Shown: positions 42,045-51,735 of the stretch, in pieces
Position numbering within the stretch: position 1 is the stretch's first letter
Layout: every line of letters starts with the position of its first letter
Origin: Marinoscillum sp964351885
Lineage (GTDB): Bacteria; Bacteroidota; Bacteroidia; Cytophagales; Cyclobacteriaceae
Length of the DNA: 64,000 nucleotides
Direction of reading: 5' to 3'
Assembly: GCA_964351885.1 (NCBI GenBank)
Contig: CAYGPP010000001.1
Location: 1 to 64,000 of the forward strand
Made by a program: the position numbers and the translations under genes
The notes under the pieces: model-generated
Seen by the model: the letters and a program-made list of their open reading frames with translations, nothing else
Told to the model about the DNA's origin: nothing
Database searches by the model: none

Positions 42045-44690
42045 TTAACCCCCTCCATCTTTCTTCTTTCCAAAGATATCTTTGACAGCATCTTTCGCCT
42101 TATCCTTTGCATCTTGCTTGGCCTTATCTACCTCTTCTTTGATCTCCTCTTTCAATTCTTCCTTCTTCTCTTCCACTATGGTGCTTACAGAGTCTTTTGC
42201 TGTATTAATTGCCGCTTTGGCTTCTTCTTTCTTCTCTTCCACCTTCGCCTTGACTTTATCCTCTAGGGCCGTTTTTACACTTCCGCCAGTTGATCCTGCA
42301 GATTTTGCGCTCAATAAAGAAACCTTTGGGTTGTCATAAGTCCCCAAAATTCCCAAGTTCAAAGTAATATCCTTGCCGATAGCATTATCAAGTCCTGCGA
42401 CCGAAGACAGGGCACTATTGAGGGCATTACCAACTTGACCGGCAGGGACATTCATAGACATGGCATAGTCCAAGCTCCCATCTACTCCAGTACTACCTCC
42501 GACTGTTGCTTTTCGTCCACCAATGGTCAAATCAAATGGTTCTACAAACAGTCTACCATCTCTAATCTCAGTTGCCATGATCACATCTTTTAATGATACC
42601 TCACCATCTCCTTGATTGAGTTTGCTTACACTAGAAACCGCCGAAAGGAGTTTGACATCTTTAAGTGAAGCTTGGGCAATTGCAATTAAACCTGAACCCT
42701 GCATATCTTCATAGACAGGCATCATATCTGAAGTTAGACTTCCGTTAATCTTAAAATCCGTGGAAAATTTTCCTTGCATTTTCTCCGCCACTGGTACCAA
42801 TCGCTGAACGGATGTGAATGATTTGAATGCGGATGCTATAGAAAGTTGCTTTACTGAAAAATCAAAATCGTATAATGGTTTCTCAAGAGATGCTTTTGAT
42901 TCATAGGCGCCATTAAGCTCAAACGCTCCATCTAATAAATTGAAGCCTGCCTTCTCGAACCTCACGGCTCCATCTTTTACAATAAGCTTTCCTTGGAAGT
43001 TTTTCATCTCAAAATCATCGTATAGGATTTTATCGATCTTAGAAGTCAATACAAAATTGATATTCTCAGGAATTCTTACCTCTTCAATGATAGACGTGTC
43101 CTCTGGTAATTCCTCCTCAAATCCCTCCGCCATCCACTCGTTTGCATCCACTAAGGATGAAGTGAAGTTTAGCTGACCATAAAGAATGGCACTATCAGCC
43201 AGTGCGTACTGCAAGTAACTAGTTATCTCACCGTCCATATTAATGTCCGTTTTTCCCGCATTTCCTTTAAAATTATCAAGTGAAATAGCTTTTGGATCAA
43301 AGGTTAGTTTTGCATTAGCTATGCCAAAACCCTGTGGCAAATCCTCGCTCTCGTAATAGAAATCTGTAAGTTCAAGGTTCCCTGATGTTGGAAGCTTCCC
43401 ATATCGCTCCGCATCCAAATCAGACATACGGCCAGAAGTTGCAAGTTTCGCATTTGCATGCCCTTTCAATGTCATATCCTCAAGCTGGATGACTTTGGTA
43501 ATTTTCTCAAGGTCAATGTCTCCATTTAATCGGAAATCCCAGAAATAATCCTCAAAGTCTTTGAAAAGGAGATAAGCCTCAACCTCTTCTCCATCTAGTT
43601 TCATATGAAATTTATCCATTAAGAAACTAGACTCGCGTAAATCCGCTGATGGATAGTCGAACTTGGCACTGATCTGAATATCCTCCATTGGAGCTGGAAA
43701 CTCTGAATAAACAACTTTACCATCCTTAATTCCAAAATTGGCAATCACTATGGGCATTGAAGTGTCGTTAAATGTTCCCCTTACTTCTCCATCAAAACTC
43801 ACTATACCAGATGCATTAACACCATCCAAATACTCCTGATATGTTCCTGGAATGAGTGATAATACACTTCTAAGGTTAATACCTTTTCCTCCATAAGTGA
43901 TTTCCATATCAATGTCATCTGCCGGCATGCTCACATAGCCGTCAAACCCAAAAGCAAAATCATTGAGTACAATTTTATTCTCCTTGAATGTGAACTTCAT
44001 GTTAGTGAAATCCATTGCCATGGTTAGGTCTGCTTTCATCACTTTTTTGGTGACATACTCTACATCATCATAACTAAGCGTAAACTCCCCGACCGTAGTG
44101 GCGGTCACCATATCAAAAATGTCTTGTGCAAAATCTCCAGACCCAGTATGATTCAATTCCTGAATGGAAACCACCATCGGTAATGACTTATCATCATAAA
44201 TCAAAAATGCATCTTCGATCCTCCAAGACTGAATTTGAATGTTTAATGGAGCAGATGCCTCTTCTGCCGCCACAGGAGACTCTTCAGAAGACTTGGCTAT
44301 ATCATAATTAGCCGTGCCATCTTCCAAAACCAAGACCTTAATACGGGGCTGAATAAATGAAACATCCAAAATCTTAATTTGATCCGAATTAATGACAGAC
44401 ATAATGTCCAAAGTAAGACCGAATTCACCAACAGAAACCAACGTGTCTTGATCGAATGGCGCTCTACCAATAATCCCAAAATCTTCAACTGTAACTGCGA
44501 AATTGGGAAATGATTTGAATAAAGACAGACTCAGTCCATCGGAATCATAATAGATTTCGGCATTCAAGGCATTGTCTAATTCCTTGTCAATCGCCGATTT
44601 AATATCTTCCTTAAAGATAATAGGAAGTAATATGGCAGCTAAAAAAATAAGTCCAATGAGGGATCCGAAAACGACTAATACTTTTTTCAT
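42045..44690 (-). CDS. AsmA-family envelope protein
   Basis: The protein has 881 residues. One N-terminal membrane helix (~5-25) is followed by a long beta-rich body with AsmA hallmarks (FPNFAVTVEDFGIIG, IKILDVSFIQPRIKV, and a C-terminal AsmA part with IRDGRLFVEPFDLTIGGRKA). AsmA-like proteins are thought to bridge the periplasm and carry phospholipids. The last ~70 residues are a Lys/Glu/Ala-rich helix (KAKVEEKKEEAKAAINTAKD and similar) ending KDIFGKKKDGGG, an unusual extension. It converges with the TonB receptor gene, 10 bases apart. Confidence 0.9.
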   Translation of the reverse strand: MKKVLVVFGSLIGLIFLAAILLPIIFKEDIKSAIDKELDNALNAEIYYDSDGLSLSLFKSFPNFAVTVEDFGIIGRAPFDQDTLVSVGEFGLTLDIMSVINSDQIKILDVSFIQPRIKVLVLEDGTANYDIAKSSEESPVAAEEASAPLNIQIQSWRIEDAFLIYDDKSLPMVVSIQELNHTGSGDFAQDIFDMVTATTVGEFTLSYDDVEYVTKKVMKADLTMAMDFTNMKFTFKENKIVLNDFAFGFDGYVSMPADDIDMEITYGGKGINLRSVLSLIPGTYQEYLDGVNASGIVSFDGEVRGTFNDTSMPIVIANFGIKDGKVVYSEFPAPMEDIQISAKFDYPSADLRESSFLMDKFHMKLDGEEVEAYLLFKDFEDYFWDFRLNGDIDLEKITKVIQLEDMTLKGHANAKLATSGRMSDLDAERYGKLPTSGNLELTDFYYESEDLPQGFGIANAKLTFDPKAISLDNFKGNAGKTDINMDGEITSYLQYALADSAILYGQLNFTSSLVDANEWMAEGFEEELPEDTSIIEEVRIPENINFVLTSKIDKILYDDFEMKNFQGKLIVKDGAVRFEKAGFNLLDGAFELNGAYESKASLEKPLYDFDFSVKQLSIASAFKSFTSVQRLVPVAEKMQGKFSTDFKINGSLTSDMMPVYEDMQGSGLIAIAQASLKDVKLLSAVSSVSKLNQGDGEVSLKDVIMATEIRDGRLFVEPFDLTIGGRKATVGGSTGVDGSLDYAMSMNVPAGQVGNALNSALSSVAGLDNAIGKDITLNLGILGTYDNPKVSLLSAKSAGSTGGSVKTALEDKVKAKVEEKKEEAKAAINTAKDSVSTIVEEKKEELKEEIKEEVDKAKQDAKDKAKDAVKDIFGKKKDGGG

Positions 44691-44873
44691 GACAACAGGT
44701 TTGTGATATCATTAGCAAATTAACCTGTTTATTGATTTGAAAAATGAATCATACGCTAAATAAAAACTTAGTACTTGCGAAATAGCAAAGTGAATGGTAT
44801 TTTAAAATATCCTTGTTTTCCAACTTAAGGGGAGCTTTCGAGAAAAAGCAATGAGATCTCCTAAAGAAACCCC
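44691..44873. other. Spacer upstream of asmA
   Basis: 183 bases between the lipoprotein stop and the AsmA start, both on the minus strand. A minus-strand TTAATTTG (7 of 8 to the -7 box) lies at about 44718-44725, without a good -33 element. No reading frame stands out. Confidence 0.3.
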
Positions 44874-45275
44874 TTATTTACTCAAGGTAAGAAAGATATC
44901 ATCCATGAGCTTCAGTGAAACTTCACTATTAGTCTTGTTCATGATCTGATAAACCATACCCGGAGTATCTTCATCATTGATAAGAATTAGTGAGTCATTG
45001 CTTACTTTCCAAGTCAACGAATGGTCTAGCGTGTCTTTACTAAAAACGCAACCCTCAAACCCGAAGGCTTTTATTGTGACTTGATCCCCTTGAAAGGAAA
45101 CTTTTCCAGGCATTGTAAAATCGGTGATTCCGGTTATGCCTTCGAATGAAACTGAATCGGTCACCCAAAGAGCTTCCCAATCGCCTTCCCACCCAGCTGG
45201 CAGTTCGCTGTTACTTCCACTAGAACATGCCGAGATGACAAGAATCAATAATGCTAGAAAGATTGTGTTTTTCAT
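44874..45275 (-). CDS. Hypothetical small lipoprotein
   Basis: The protein has 133 residues. Lipobox VISAC (~16). The mature part is predicted beta-rich with regular alternation (GDWEALWVTDSVSFEGITGI, then SLILINDEDTPG), lipocalin- or META-like in pattern, but no family is recognised. It follows the aldehyde dehydrogenase gene after 17 bases on the same strand, so the two may be co-transcribed. Confidence 0.72.
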   Translation of the reverse strand: MKNTIFLALLILVISACSSGSNSELPAGWEGDWEALWVTDSVSFEGITGITDFTMPGKVSFQGDQVTIKAFGFEGCVFSKDTLDHSLTWKVSNDSLILINDEDTPGMVYQIMNKTNSEVSLKLMDDIFLTLSK

Positions 45276-45292
45276 AATAAGCGAAAATAATA

Positions 45293-46684
45293 CTAAAAAT
45301 ACTTAAGCATCAATTCTATCACCTTCTTTTTGATAGGAGTATACGGAGGATAAATAATACTCGGTATCGAAATTCCATTTCTCTGCCTTAGTACAGCCTT
45401 TGAATTACTAAATGCATCAAAGCCTGCTTTTGCATGCGCTTTCCCAATTCCGCTATTATTGACTCCTCCCATAGGTAGGTGAGGATGTCCAAATTGCAGC
45501 ACGTTATCATTATATACTAGCGCTCCTGAAGAGGTATTCTTCGCGACTAAATCACGGTTCTTCTTGCTGGTACTATAGAGGTAAAGTGCCAGTGGTTTTG
45601 GACGGTCGTTGATATATTCGATGACCTCATTTAGATCTGAATAAACCATTAGGGTGAGTACAGGACCAAAAACCTCTTCGTGCATAATCTCCATATCATT
45701 GGTTACCCCTTCGAGCAAGGTTGGTTGCATAAACTTCTTAGATTCATCGGCCTCCCCTCCAAAAATCAATCGGCCTCCCTTGCCAATAGCATCTTGATAG
45801 AGATGTCTCAATCTTGAGAAATGTCTCGAGTTGATAATCAATCCATAATTACTACGCGCTCCATACCTTTCCTCAGCTTCCGATTGAAGTTTCTTTTTGA
45901 ACTCTTCAACTTTCGAGGCATGTATGAAAAGATAATCTGGAGCAACGCAGGTTTGTCCGGCGTTGGTCCATTTTCCCCATGCGATTCGTTGAGCAGCATC
46001 GCCCACTCTGGCAGTTTCATCCACAATGCAAGGAGATTTCCCTCCAAGTTCCAGTGTGACCGAGGTTAAGTTTTTGGCTGCCGCCCCCATGACAATCTTT
46101 CCCACCACTGGGCTTCCGGTAAAGAAGATATGATCAAAAGGGAGTTCCAAAAGTGCTGTAGCAACATTTATCTCTCCTTCTAGCATAAAGACCTCCTCCG
46201 CATCGAAGATATCGCCTATTAACTGACCAATCACTCTATTAGTAGCTGGGGTAAACTCAGAAGGTTTTAAAATAATGGTATTGCCGGCAGCCACGGCTGA
46301 AATGATTGGTCCCAAACTTAGCATGATGGGATAATTCCATGGTGCAATAATTAGACATCTACCCTTGGGCTCGTATTGAACATGAGCACGAGTTCCTAAG
46401 AAAGCCATTCCCCCCTCTACTCGTTTGGAAGCCGCCCAATTGGTAAGTCTTGATTTCGCATGTTTGGCCTCCGTCAAAACAGGAAATAGCTCGGTCACAT
46501 CAACCTCAGGTGCTGGTTTTCCTAAATCCTTGAAACATGCCGATTGCAAATCCGCTTGATGGTCAAATAACCACTTTCTCATTTTCCCCAACTTCTCTTT
46601 CCTTTCAGAAAGAGACCCATTCCTCAATGCTCTCGATTTATCTAACTGGGAATCAAATAGCTCCTTTATCTGTGTCGGATTCAT
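45293..46684 (-). CDS. Aldehyde dehydrogenase, ALDH3-like
   Basis: The protein has 463 residues. It oxidises aldehydes with NAD(P). The nucleophilic Cys lies in WTNAGQTCVAPDY and the general-base Glu in VTLELGGKSP; ILKPSEFTPA and IIAPWNYPIMLSLGPIISAV are standard. Length and the hydrophobic C-terminus (KKVIELMLKYF) fit the class-3 group, which often sits at membranes and detoxifies fatty aldehydes. Confidence 0.93.
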   Translation of the reverse strand: MNPTQIKELFDSQLDKSRALRNGSLSERKEKLGKMRKWLFDHQADLQSACFKDLGKPAPEVDVTELFPVLTEAKHAKSRLTNWAASKRVEGGMAFLGTRAHVQYEPKGRCLIIAPWNYPIMLSLGPIISAVAAGNTIILKPSEFTPATNRVIGQLIGDIFDAEEVFMLEGEINVATALLELPFDHIFFTGSPVVGKIVMGAAAKNLTSVTLELGGKSPCIVDETARVGDAAQRIAWGKWTNAGQTCVAPDYLFIHASKVEEFKKKLQSEAEERYGARSNYGLIINSRHFSRLRHLYQDAIGKGGRLIFGGEADESKKFMQPTLLEGVTNDMEIMHEEVFGPVLTLMVYSDLNEVIEYINDRPKPLALYLYSTSKKNRDLVAKNTSSGALVYNDNVLQFGHPHLPMGGVNNSGIGKAHAKAGFDAFSNSKAVLRQRNGISIPSIIYPPYTPIKKKVIELMLKYF

Positions 46685-46771
46685 TATAGTTTTGTTAACA
46701 TTTGGATAACATTGCGGACTTATATTAACTTTAGGGTAACATTAAATTAATCTTCGCCTGATAATTTCATT

Positions 46772-47554
46772 TTGAAAACACTTGTCTTATCATATTGCCT
46801 TTTATTCTTTTCTTGCTTTGGAACAGCTCAAACTAACCAAACCCAATTCCACAGCAATCTAGAGCGGGAAGCTTTTGGCGAAAAAAATACACTAAAAATC
46901 TTTCTCGCTTCTGATTCGAATATTGATCAAGCTAAATATAATGCTTATCAAGAAGACCTATCAGAGCTCATCAAAAAGCTCAAAAAATATAGTCAACGTC
47001 ATGATGATCTAAAGACACTTGAAAAAATATTTTACTATACCCACAAGACCAAACTGGCTAACTATACTAAGTATGTAACTCTCAGTGATCTGTTTGAGCG
47101 AGGCGAATATGACTGTCTTACCGGAACTGCTCTCTATGGGCTGCTTCTAGATGAATTCAATATCCAATATGATATTTATGAGTTTGCACATCATGTGATG
47201 ATTTTGGCCTATGTCGGAAATGACTCTGTCCTGATTGAATCTACCGATCCTTTTTTCGGATTCGAGACCAAGCACAAATTCGTTAAGGAACGACTTGAGA
47301 GATTCACTCCTTCGGAAGATTCAAATGTTCTGAAAGAAACTGTTGTCTCACAGTATGGGCATAACATCAATAATAAAATCTCGCTAACTCAGCTCGCTGG
47401 ACTACAATATTTCAATTTAGCAATAGCTGCCTACAATGATAGTGATTTCATCAAAGCGGAATTAATGCTCGAAAAAGCACATTTGCTTTACCCAAGCAAT
47501 CGGTCTCAGGAAATTTTCGTGATTTTTAATCAGACTATCGCTCAATTAGACTGA
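46772..47554 (+). CDS. Secreted transglutaminase-like protein with C-terminal TPR
   Basis: The protein has 260 residues with a signal peptide (~1-20, ending GTAQ). A transglutaminase-like Cys-His-Asp set can be read: Cys115 in EYDCLTGTALYGLLLDEF, His140/141 in FAHHVMI and Asp159 in ESTDP. A single TPR-like pair follows (~210-245). It may be a cysteine peptidase or an inactive relative. The start is TTG at 46772, the only start that keeps the signal peptide. It diverges from the aldehyde dehydrogenase gene. Confidence 0.72.
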   Translation: MKTLVLSYCLLFFSCFGTAQTNQTQFHSNLEREAFGEKNTLKIFLASDSNIDQAKYNAYQEDLSELIKKLKKYSQRHDDLKTLEKIFYYTHKTKLANYTKYVTLSDLFERGEYDCLTGTALYGLLLDEFNIQYDIYEFAHHVMILAYVGNDSVLIESTDPFFGFETKHKFVKERLERFTPSEDSNVLKETVVSQYGHNINNKISLTQLAGLQYFNLAIAAYNDSDFIKAELMLEKAHLLYPSNRSQEIFVIFNQTIAQLD

Positions 47555-47569
47555 AGGCTAGATTTTTGT

Positions 47570-49636
47570 TTATTCGGCTATTTTAAACTCTACTCTTCTA
47601 TTCTTACCTTGGTTTGCTTTGGTGTCATTCGGAGCAATAGGTCTACTCTCGCCGTACCCAACCGCAATTATCCTATCTGTAGAGATGCCGCTGCTGCGCA
47701 TGTAATTAACCACCGCTTGGGCTCGTCGCTCTGAAAGATTTTGATTATAGGCAAGATCTCCAACTGAGTCTGTATGTCCTGAAACCTCCACTTTCTTAAT
47801 TTCTCCACTTTTCATTAATTCTACTAAACGCCTAAGTTCTGAATATGAAGAAGTCGTCAATAGCGTTTTATTAAATTCAAAGAAAATATTATTTAATACG
47901 ATTGAAGTTCCTGCTTTTATCAATGATAGGTTAAGATCTACTCTTGTGGAATCATTAGCAGCTAGTTCGTTAAGGTTGAAGTTTTCATTTGTAGACAAAA
48001 AACCGTTCCTTTTAGCTGTAAGCCCATACTTTGCCCCTCCCCGAACACCCATAGTATAATCCCCGTTTACTCCTGTCATGGTTCTTCCCATTTCCAAACC
48101 ATCAGGTAATCGCTCAAGAACAACTTCCACCTCTGACATTCCAGCATTTGATTCCGCATCTAATACGTTTCCGTAAATAGTTCTTACAAAATCATCCGGT
48201 CTTAAACTCGGCTCGCGTAAATGCGAAACAGAAGCATAGAGTTTACTGTTTTTATCAATAAAAATATCATCCGCTTTGAACCTAAAAATATCTGTATCGT
48301 CATCAAGGTCTCCTCTTGAGAAGTAAATATGTTTACCCGAGGCTGGTATACTAAAATATTGATCGTCTCCTTTGGAATTTACACTAGAGCCCAAGTTCTC
48401 TGGAGTAGACCATTTCTCCCAAGTGTCATCCAGCCTAATAGATACATAAATATCTGAACCCCCATATCCGGCGTATCCGGCCGAGGAGAAGTATAACACT
48501 TTCCCATCCTGCGCTAGAAAAGGTGAAAAATCATCAGAAGCAGTGTTTATATCATCACCCAAATTCTTCGGCTCAGACCAGATAGTCCCTTTCTTGAAAG
48601 TGACATATAAATCTCTCCCGCCGTAGGAATCATCTCTCTCCGCTGACAGGATCATTGATTCTCCAGATTCTGTCATGAAGTAATCAACCTTCGTGGAATA
48701 ATTATAGTCATTCTCAATTTCTATTGCTGTGGGCTTATCGAAATCGTCTCCACTTCTTTTGGACATTGAAACACCGGAATACATTCGTCCTTTCTTACCA
48801 TACCTATTACCCAGGACTAAAACCTCTTCGTTATCTACCAAAGTAACGGAGGTAATAAAGTTAGGTCCGGGAGTATTGAGAGGTGGTCCAACGTTCACTG
48901 CAGGCAGCCATTCTCCTGTCACAGGATCCTTATCTGAAACCCATATGTCTTCAACATCATCCACACCTCCTACATTATCGGGGTGATATCGTCTGCTAAA
49001 ATATAAATGGCTACCATCCGGAGAAATAATTGGACTATGCTCAACGTAAGAGCTATTAACATCAGCTCCCAGTTTGTCGGCTTCTTTACCCTGAGCCATT
49101 CCTGCTGCTAGGTTGATCAGTACAGAAATTGGAAGGTTAGAAGATGATATCCCGATTGCATCTATAGCATTGTAACCCGGTACCGCTTCCCCGTCTATGA
49201 AAACCTTAATTGCATAAATCTCATAGGGAGTATCTTCAAAAAATAAGTTTAGTAATCTGCTCTCTATTGGTATAGGCCTTGGAGTAAGATCAAAGAGCGT
49301 GTATTCATTGTACTCACCATCATACGCATAAACTTTGGTAACTGCCCCAGGGTTTTCAGTCTCAGCAATTGCTACTTGTTTTGCTTTAATAGGCTTATCA
49401 AATGAAACCATGACAAACTCCTCTGAGTTTTCATTTTTTGCTCGCCAAGCATTTGCATTATTTCCTCCTCCCGGATAAACATTTGGTTTGTGAAGTGCTT
49501 GAATCGCCGAATACTCAAGAGGAGAATATTCACTTGAAACATCAACCACTTGTGTCCCCCATATCACCGTTTCCTGGGCAGAGGTGTAATAGCAAGTGAA
49601 TATTGCAAATGCTGTGGCTAGTAAATTATTTCTCAT
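47570..49636 (-). CDS. OmpA-family protein with discoidin-like and PD40 domains
   Basis: The protein has 688 residues. Order: signal peptide (~1-20), a discoidin/F5-8C-like region (~24-160), PD40 beta-propeller repeats (~195-440, e.g. SPIISPDGSHLYFSRRYHPD, FSPFLAQDGKVLYFSSAGYA), a CarboxypepD_reg-like domain (~478-560), and an OmpA peptidoglycan-binding domain (~575-688) with VSGHTDSVGD, LSERRAQAVVNYM and NRRVEF. The composition resembles PorE-type proteins, but the usual TPR is replaced by the discoidin-like part. It lies 11 bases after another OmpA gene. Confidence 0.92.
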   Translation of the reverse strand: MRNNLLATAFAIFTCYYTSAQETVIWGTQVVDVSSEYSPLEYSAIQALHKPNVYPGGGNNANAWRAKNENSEEFVMVSFDKPIKAKQVAIAETENPGAVTKVYAYDGEYNEYTLFDLTPRPIPIESRLLNLFFEDTPYEIYAIKVFIDGEAVPGYNAIDAIGISSSNLPISVLINLAAGMAQGKEADKLGADVNSSYVEHSPIISPDGSHLYFSRRYHPDNVGGVDDVEDIWVSDKDPVTGEWLPAVNVGPPLNTPGPNFITSVTLVDNEEVLVLGNRYGKKGRMYSGVSMSKRSGDDFDKPTAIEIENDYNYSTKVDYFMTESGESMILSAERDDSYGGRDLYVTFKKGTIWSEPKNLGDDINTASDDFSPFLAQDGKVLYFSSAGYAGYGGSDIYVSIRLDDTWEKWSTPENLGSSVNSKGDDQYFSIPASGKHIYFSRGDLDDDTDIFRFKADDIFIDKNSKLYASVSHLREPSLRPDDFVRTIYGNVLDAESNAGMSEVEVVLERLPDGLEMGRTMTGVNGDYTMGVRGGAKYGLTAKRNGFLSTNENFNLNELAANDSTRVDLNLSLIKAGTSIVLNNIFFEFNKTLLTTSSYSELRRLVELMKSGEIKKVEVSGHTDSVGDLAYNQNLSERRAQAVVNYMRSSGISTDRIIAVGYGESRPIAPNDTKANQGKNRRVEFKIAE

Positions 49637-49647
49637 AAAATTGATGA

Positions 49648-50349
49648 TTACTTGCTAATGACTCTAACCTCAACACGTCTATTCTTTGCTTTCGCTTCAG
49701 GTGTACGTTCAGTAAAAAGTGGCTGAGATCCCCCAAATGCCTTGGTCAAAACGCGGTTTTTCTTAATCCCCTTATCGGTTATATAATCCTTTACCGCTTC
49801 TACACGAGCTTGCGACAAATTCAAGTTTGCTTCGCTATTCCCAGCAAAATCCGTATGTCCTTCAAGCTGAATAATGATGGAAGAGTTCTCTTCCAAATAG
49901 ACAGCAAGGTCATCTAACTCTTTAAAAGATGTATTAGATATTAGGTCACTACCTCTCGCAAAAATTAGATTTTCTAATGACATAAGTTCCGGAAGCTCTT
50001 CTTCTTCTACTGGATTAATAAATAGATTTAAGACCATCTCTGCATCTCCATCCGAATCAGAAACCAATAATTCTTGACTCGTCTCTAAATATCCTCCTCC
50101 CGATAGTCGAAAACTGTATTTTGTATCCTTGATAAGAATAAACTCATAGCCTCCACTCGAAGTACTCTTGGACATACCCATATCATCATAATAGGGCAGT
50201 TTTTCATAAAACAAACTGGCAGCAGATACTGCGGAAGAATCTCTTGAGTTGAGCACTTTTCCTGTGACCTTGACAAATGTCTCTGATGCTTGCCCGATAC
50301 AGAAAAACAGCATAAAGAAAAGAGAAAGACTTAGAATCACCTTGATCAT
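49648..50349 (-). CDS. OmpA-family protein with carboxypeptidase-like domain
   Basis: The protein has 233 residues. Signal peptide (~1-21), a CarboxypepD_reg-like beta-sandwich (~25-110, GKVLNSRDSSAVSAASLFYE), and an OmpA domain (~125-233) with LEGHTDFAGNSEANLNLSQA and NRRVEVRV. It probably anchors the outer membrane or a complex to peptidoglycan. It is the shorter partner of the downstream PD40-OmpA gene, 11 bases away, and probably in one operon with it. Confidence 0.92.
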   Translation of the reverse strand: MIKVILSLSLFFMLFFCIGQASETFVKVTGKVLNSRDSSAVSAASLFYEKLPYYDDMGMSKSTSSGGYEFILIKDTKYSFRLSGGGYLETSQELLVSDSDGDAEMVLNLFINPVEEEELPELMSLENLIFARGSDLISNTSFKELDDLAVYLEENSSIIIQLEGHTDFAGNSEANLNLSQARVEAVKDYITDKGIKKNRVLTKAFGGSQPLFTERTPEAKAKNRRVEVRVISK

Positions 50350-50418
50350 ATCTATGATTTTGGTTAAAAGCTTAAATTAAGCCAAATAATACCAATTATC
50401 AATGCTTTTGGATTACGC

Positions 50419-51726
50419 TTATTGCGTTGTTAATGCAGAGTCTGAGTAAACCAACTCTTCCTCTTGAGGAATGTATGATAAATCGGATAAATTATAGAGG
50501 CGGTTCATCATTACATTCTTAGCATGCAAGAAGCCCTTCAATTGTCTTGGGTTCACGGGCTCTGAAGGTGGTAAGTCTACTTTGAGAGCATCAACCTGCT
50601 TGCCGCCTTTCCAAAATCTAAAACAAAGATGCGGTCCACTTGCAAGTCCTGTACTTCCCACATATCCTATTGTCTGACCTTGTTTCACTTTTACTCCAGG
50701 CCTTATTCCTCTGGCTATCTTCGACATATGAAGGTATTGCGTTGAATAGTTACTGTTATGCCTGATTTTAACATAGTTACCGTTGTACTTTCCATATTTT
50801 GCCTCTACCACCACACCTTCTCCTACGGTTCGTATTTCCGTGCCAGTTGGGGCAGCATAGTCCGTTCCTAAATGAGCTTTATATCTCTTTTGGACAGGGT
50901 GATATCTTTTTGGGCTATATCTCGAACTTATTCTCGAATAGTTTAGGGGTGCTTTCAAAAATGTTTTTCGAAGACTATTACCCTCTTCATCAAAATAATC
51001 TTCTTTTCCGTCATGTTCATAGAAAACAGCATAGTACTCACGGCCAAAATGCTTAAAGTATGCTCCTAAAATTCTGTTAATTTCGACTACTTGGTCATTG
51101 ACTCTGGTTTGCTCATATACAACCTTAATCTCATCTCCTTTTTGAATTCTAAAGAAGTCTACCTGCCAAGCAAAAATATCTACAAGTTTGAAGACAAGTA
51201 ATTGAGATGCCCCACCTTCAATAACTGCATCGTAAACACTCGACTGAATCTCACCAGTAAAAGTCACTTCTTCTGTGATCATAGGGCGCTCTATAGCCTC
51301 GACATATATAGAGTCAGCAAGGTTAAAGATTACATACTGTGTCGCATCTGGTTCAAAAATTAAATGACGGGCTGTCTTTAGTGAATCTCGGCCATGAATT
51401 ATAGCATATGGGTAACCTGCTTTTAGTTTTCTCACATCAAAAACTCCCTTAGATGCGTTGGCTAATTGATATATCTGCTCTTGCGAAATGTTATAGTCTG
51501 CCAAGATGCTCGACAAGTTTTGTGACCATTTAACCCTATCCTTAAACACATCAAAAGTGTCAACAGGAATCCCATAAAAAAATAAGGGCTCAGAAACTTC
51601 AACGGATACGGTATCTACCTCTAGAGCTAAATCGGCATTTCTTTTCTCTTCTCGTGCATCCAACCAAAACCAAACAGCGACTCCCAACAAAATCGTGATG
51701 AGGGCAACACCAACCTTTTTTAACAT
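50419..51726 (-). CDS. M23 (LytM) peptidoglycan endopeptidase-like protein
   Basis: The protein has 435 residues. An N-terminal membrane anchor (~5-22) is followed by an extracytoplasmic part and a LytM domain at the C-terminus. HLGTDY gives the metal His285/Asp289, YLHMS the catalytic His333, and GPHLCFRFW His366 and Cys368. The family motif is HxH; the third zinc ligand is Cys here. This variant may still bind zinc or may be a regulatory relative. It follows dsbD after 9 bases. Confidence 0.9.
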   Translation of the reverse strand: MLKKVGVALITILLGVAVWFWLDAREEKRNADLALEVDTVSVEVSEPLFFYGIPVDTFDVFKDRVKWSQNLSSILADYNISQEQIYQLANASKGVFDVRKLKAGYPYAIIHGRDSLKTARHLIFEPDATQYVIFNLADSIYVEAIERPMITEEVTFTGEIQSSVYDAVIEGGASQLLVFKLVDIFAWQVDFFRIQKGDEIKVVYEQTRVNDQVVEINRILGAYFKHFGREYYAVFYEHDGKEDYFDEEGNSLRKTFLKAPLNYSRISSRYSPKRYHPVQKRYKAHLGTDYAAPTGTEIRTVGEGVVVEAKYGKYNGNYVKIRHNSNYSTQYLHMSKIARGIRPGVKVKQGQTIGYVGSTGLASGPHLCFRFWKGGKQVDALKVDLPPSEPVNPRQLKGFLHAKNVMMNRLYNLSDLSYIPQEEELVYSDSALTTQ

Positions 51727-51735
51727 ATCTACTAA

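Noticed and set aside
42082..42339. Ser/Phe-rich plus-strand frame opposite the AsmA tail
   Set aside because: Arises from the complementary strand of the Lys/Glu-rich helix codons.
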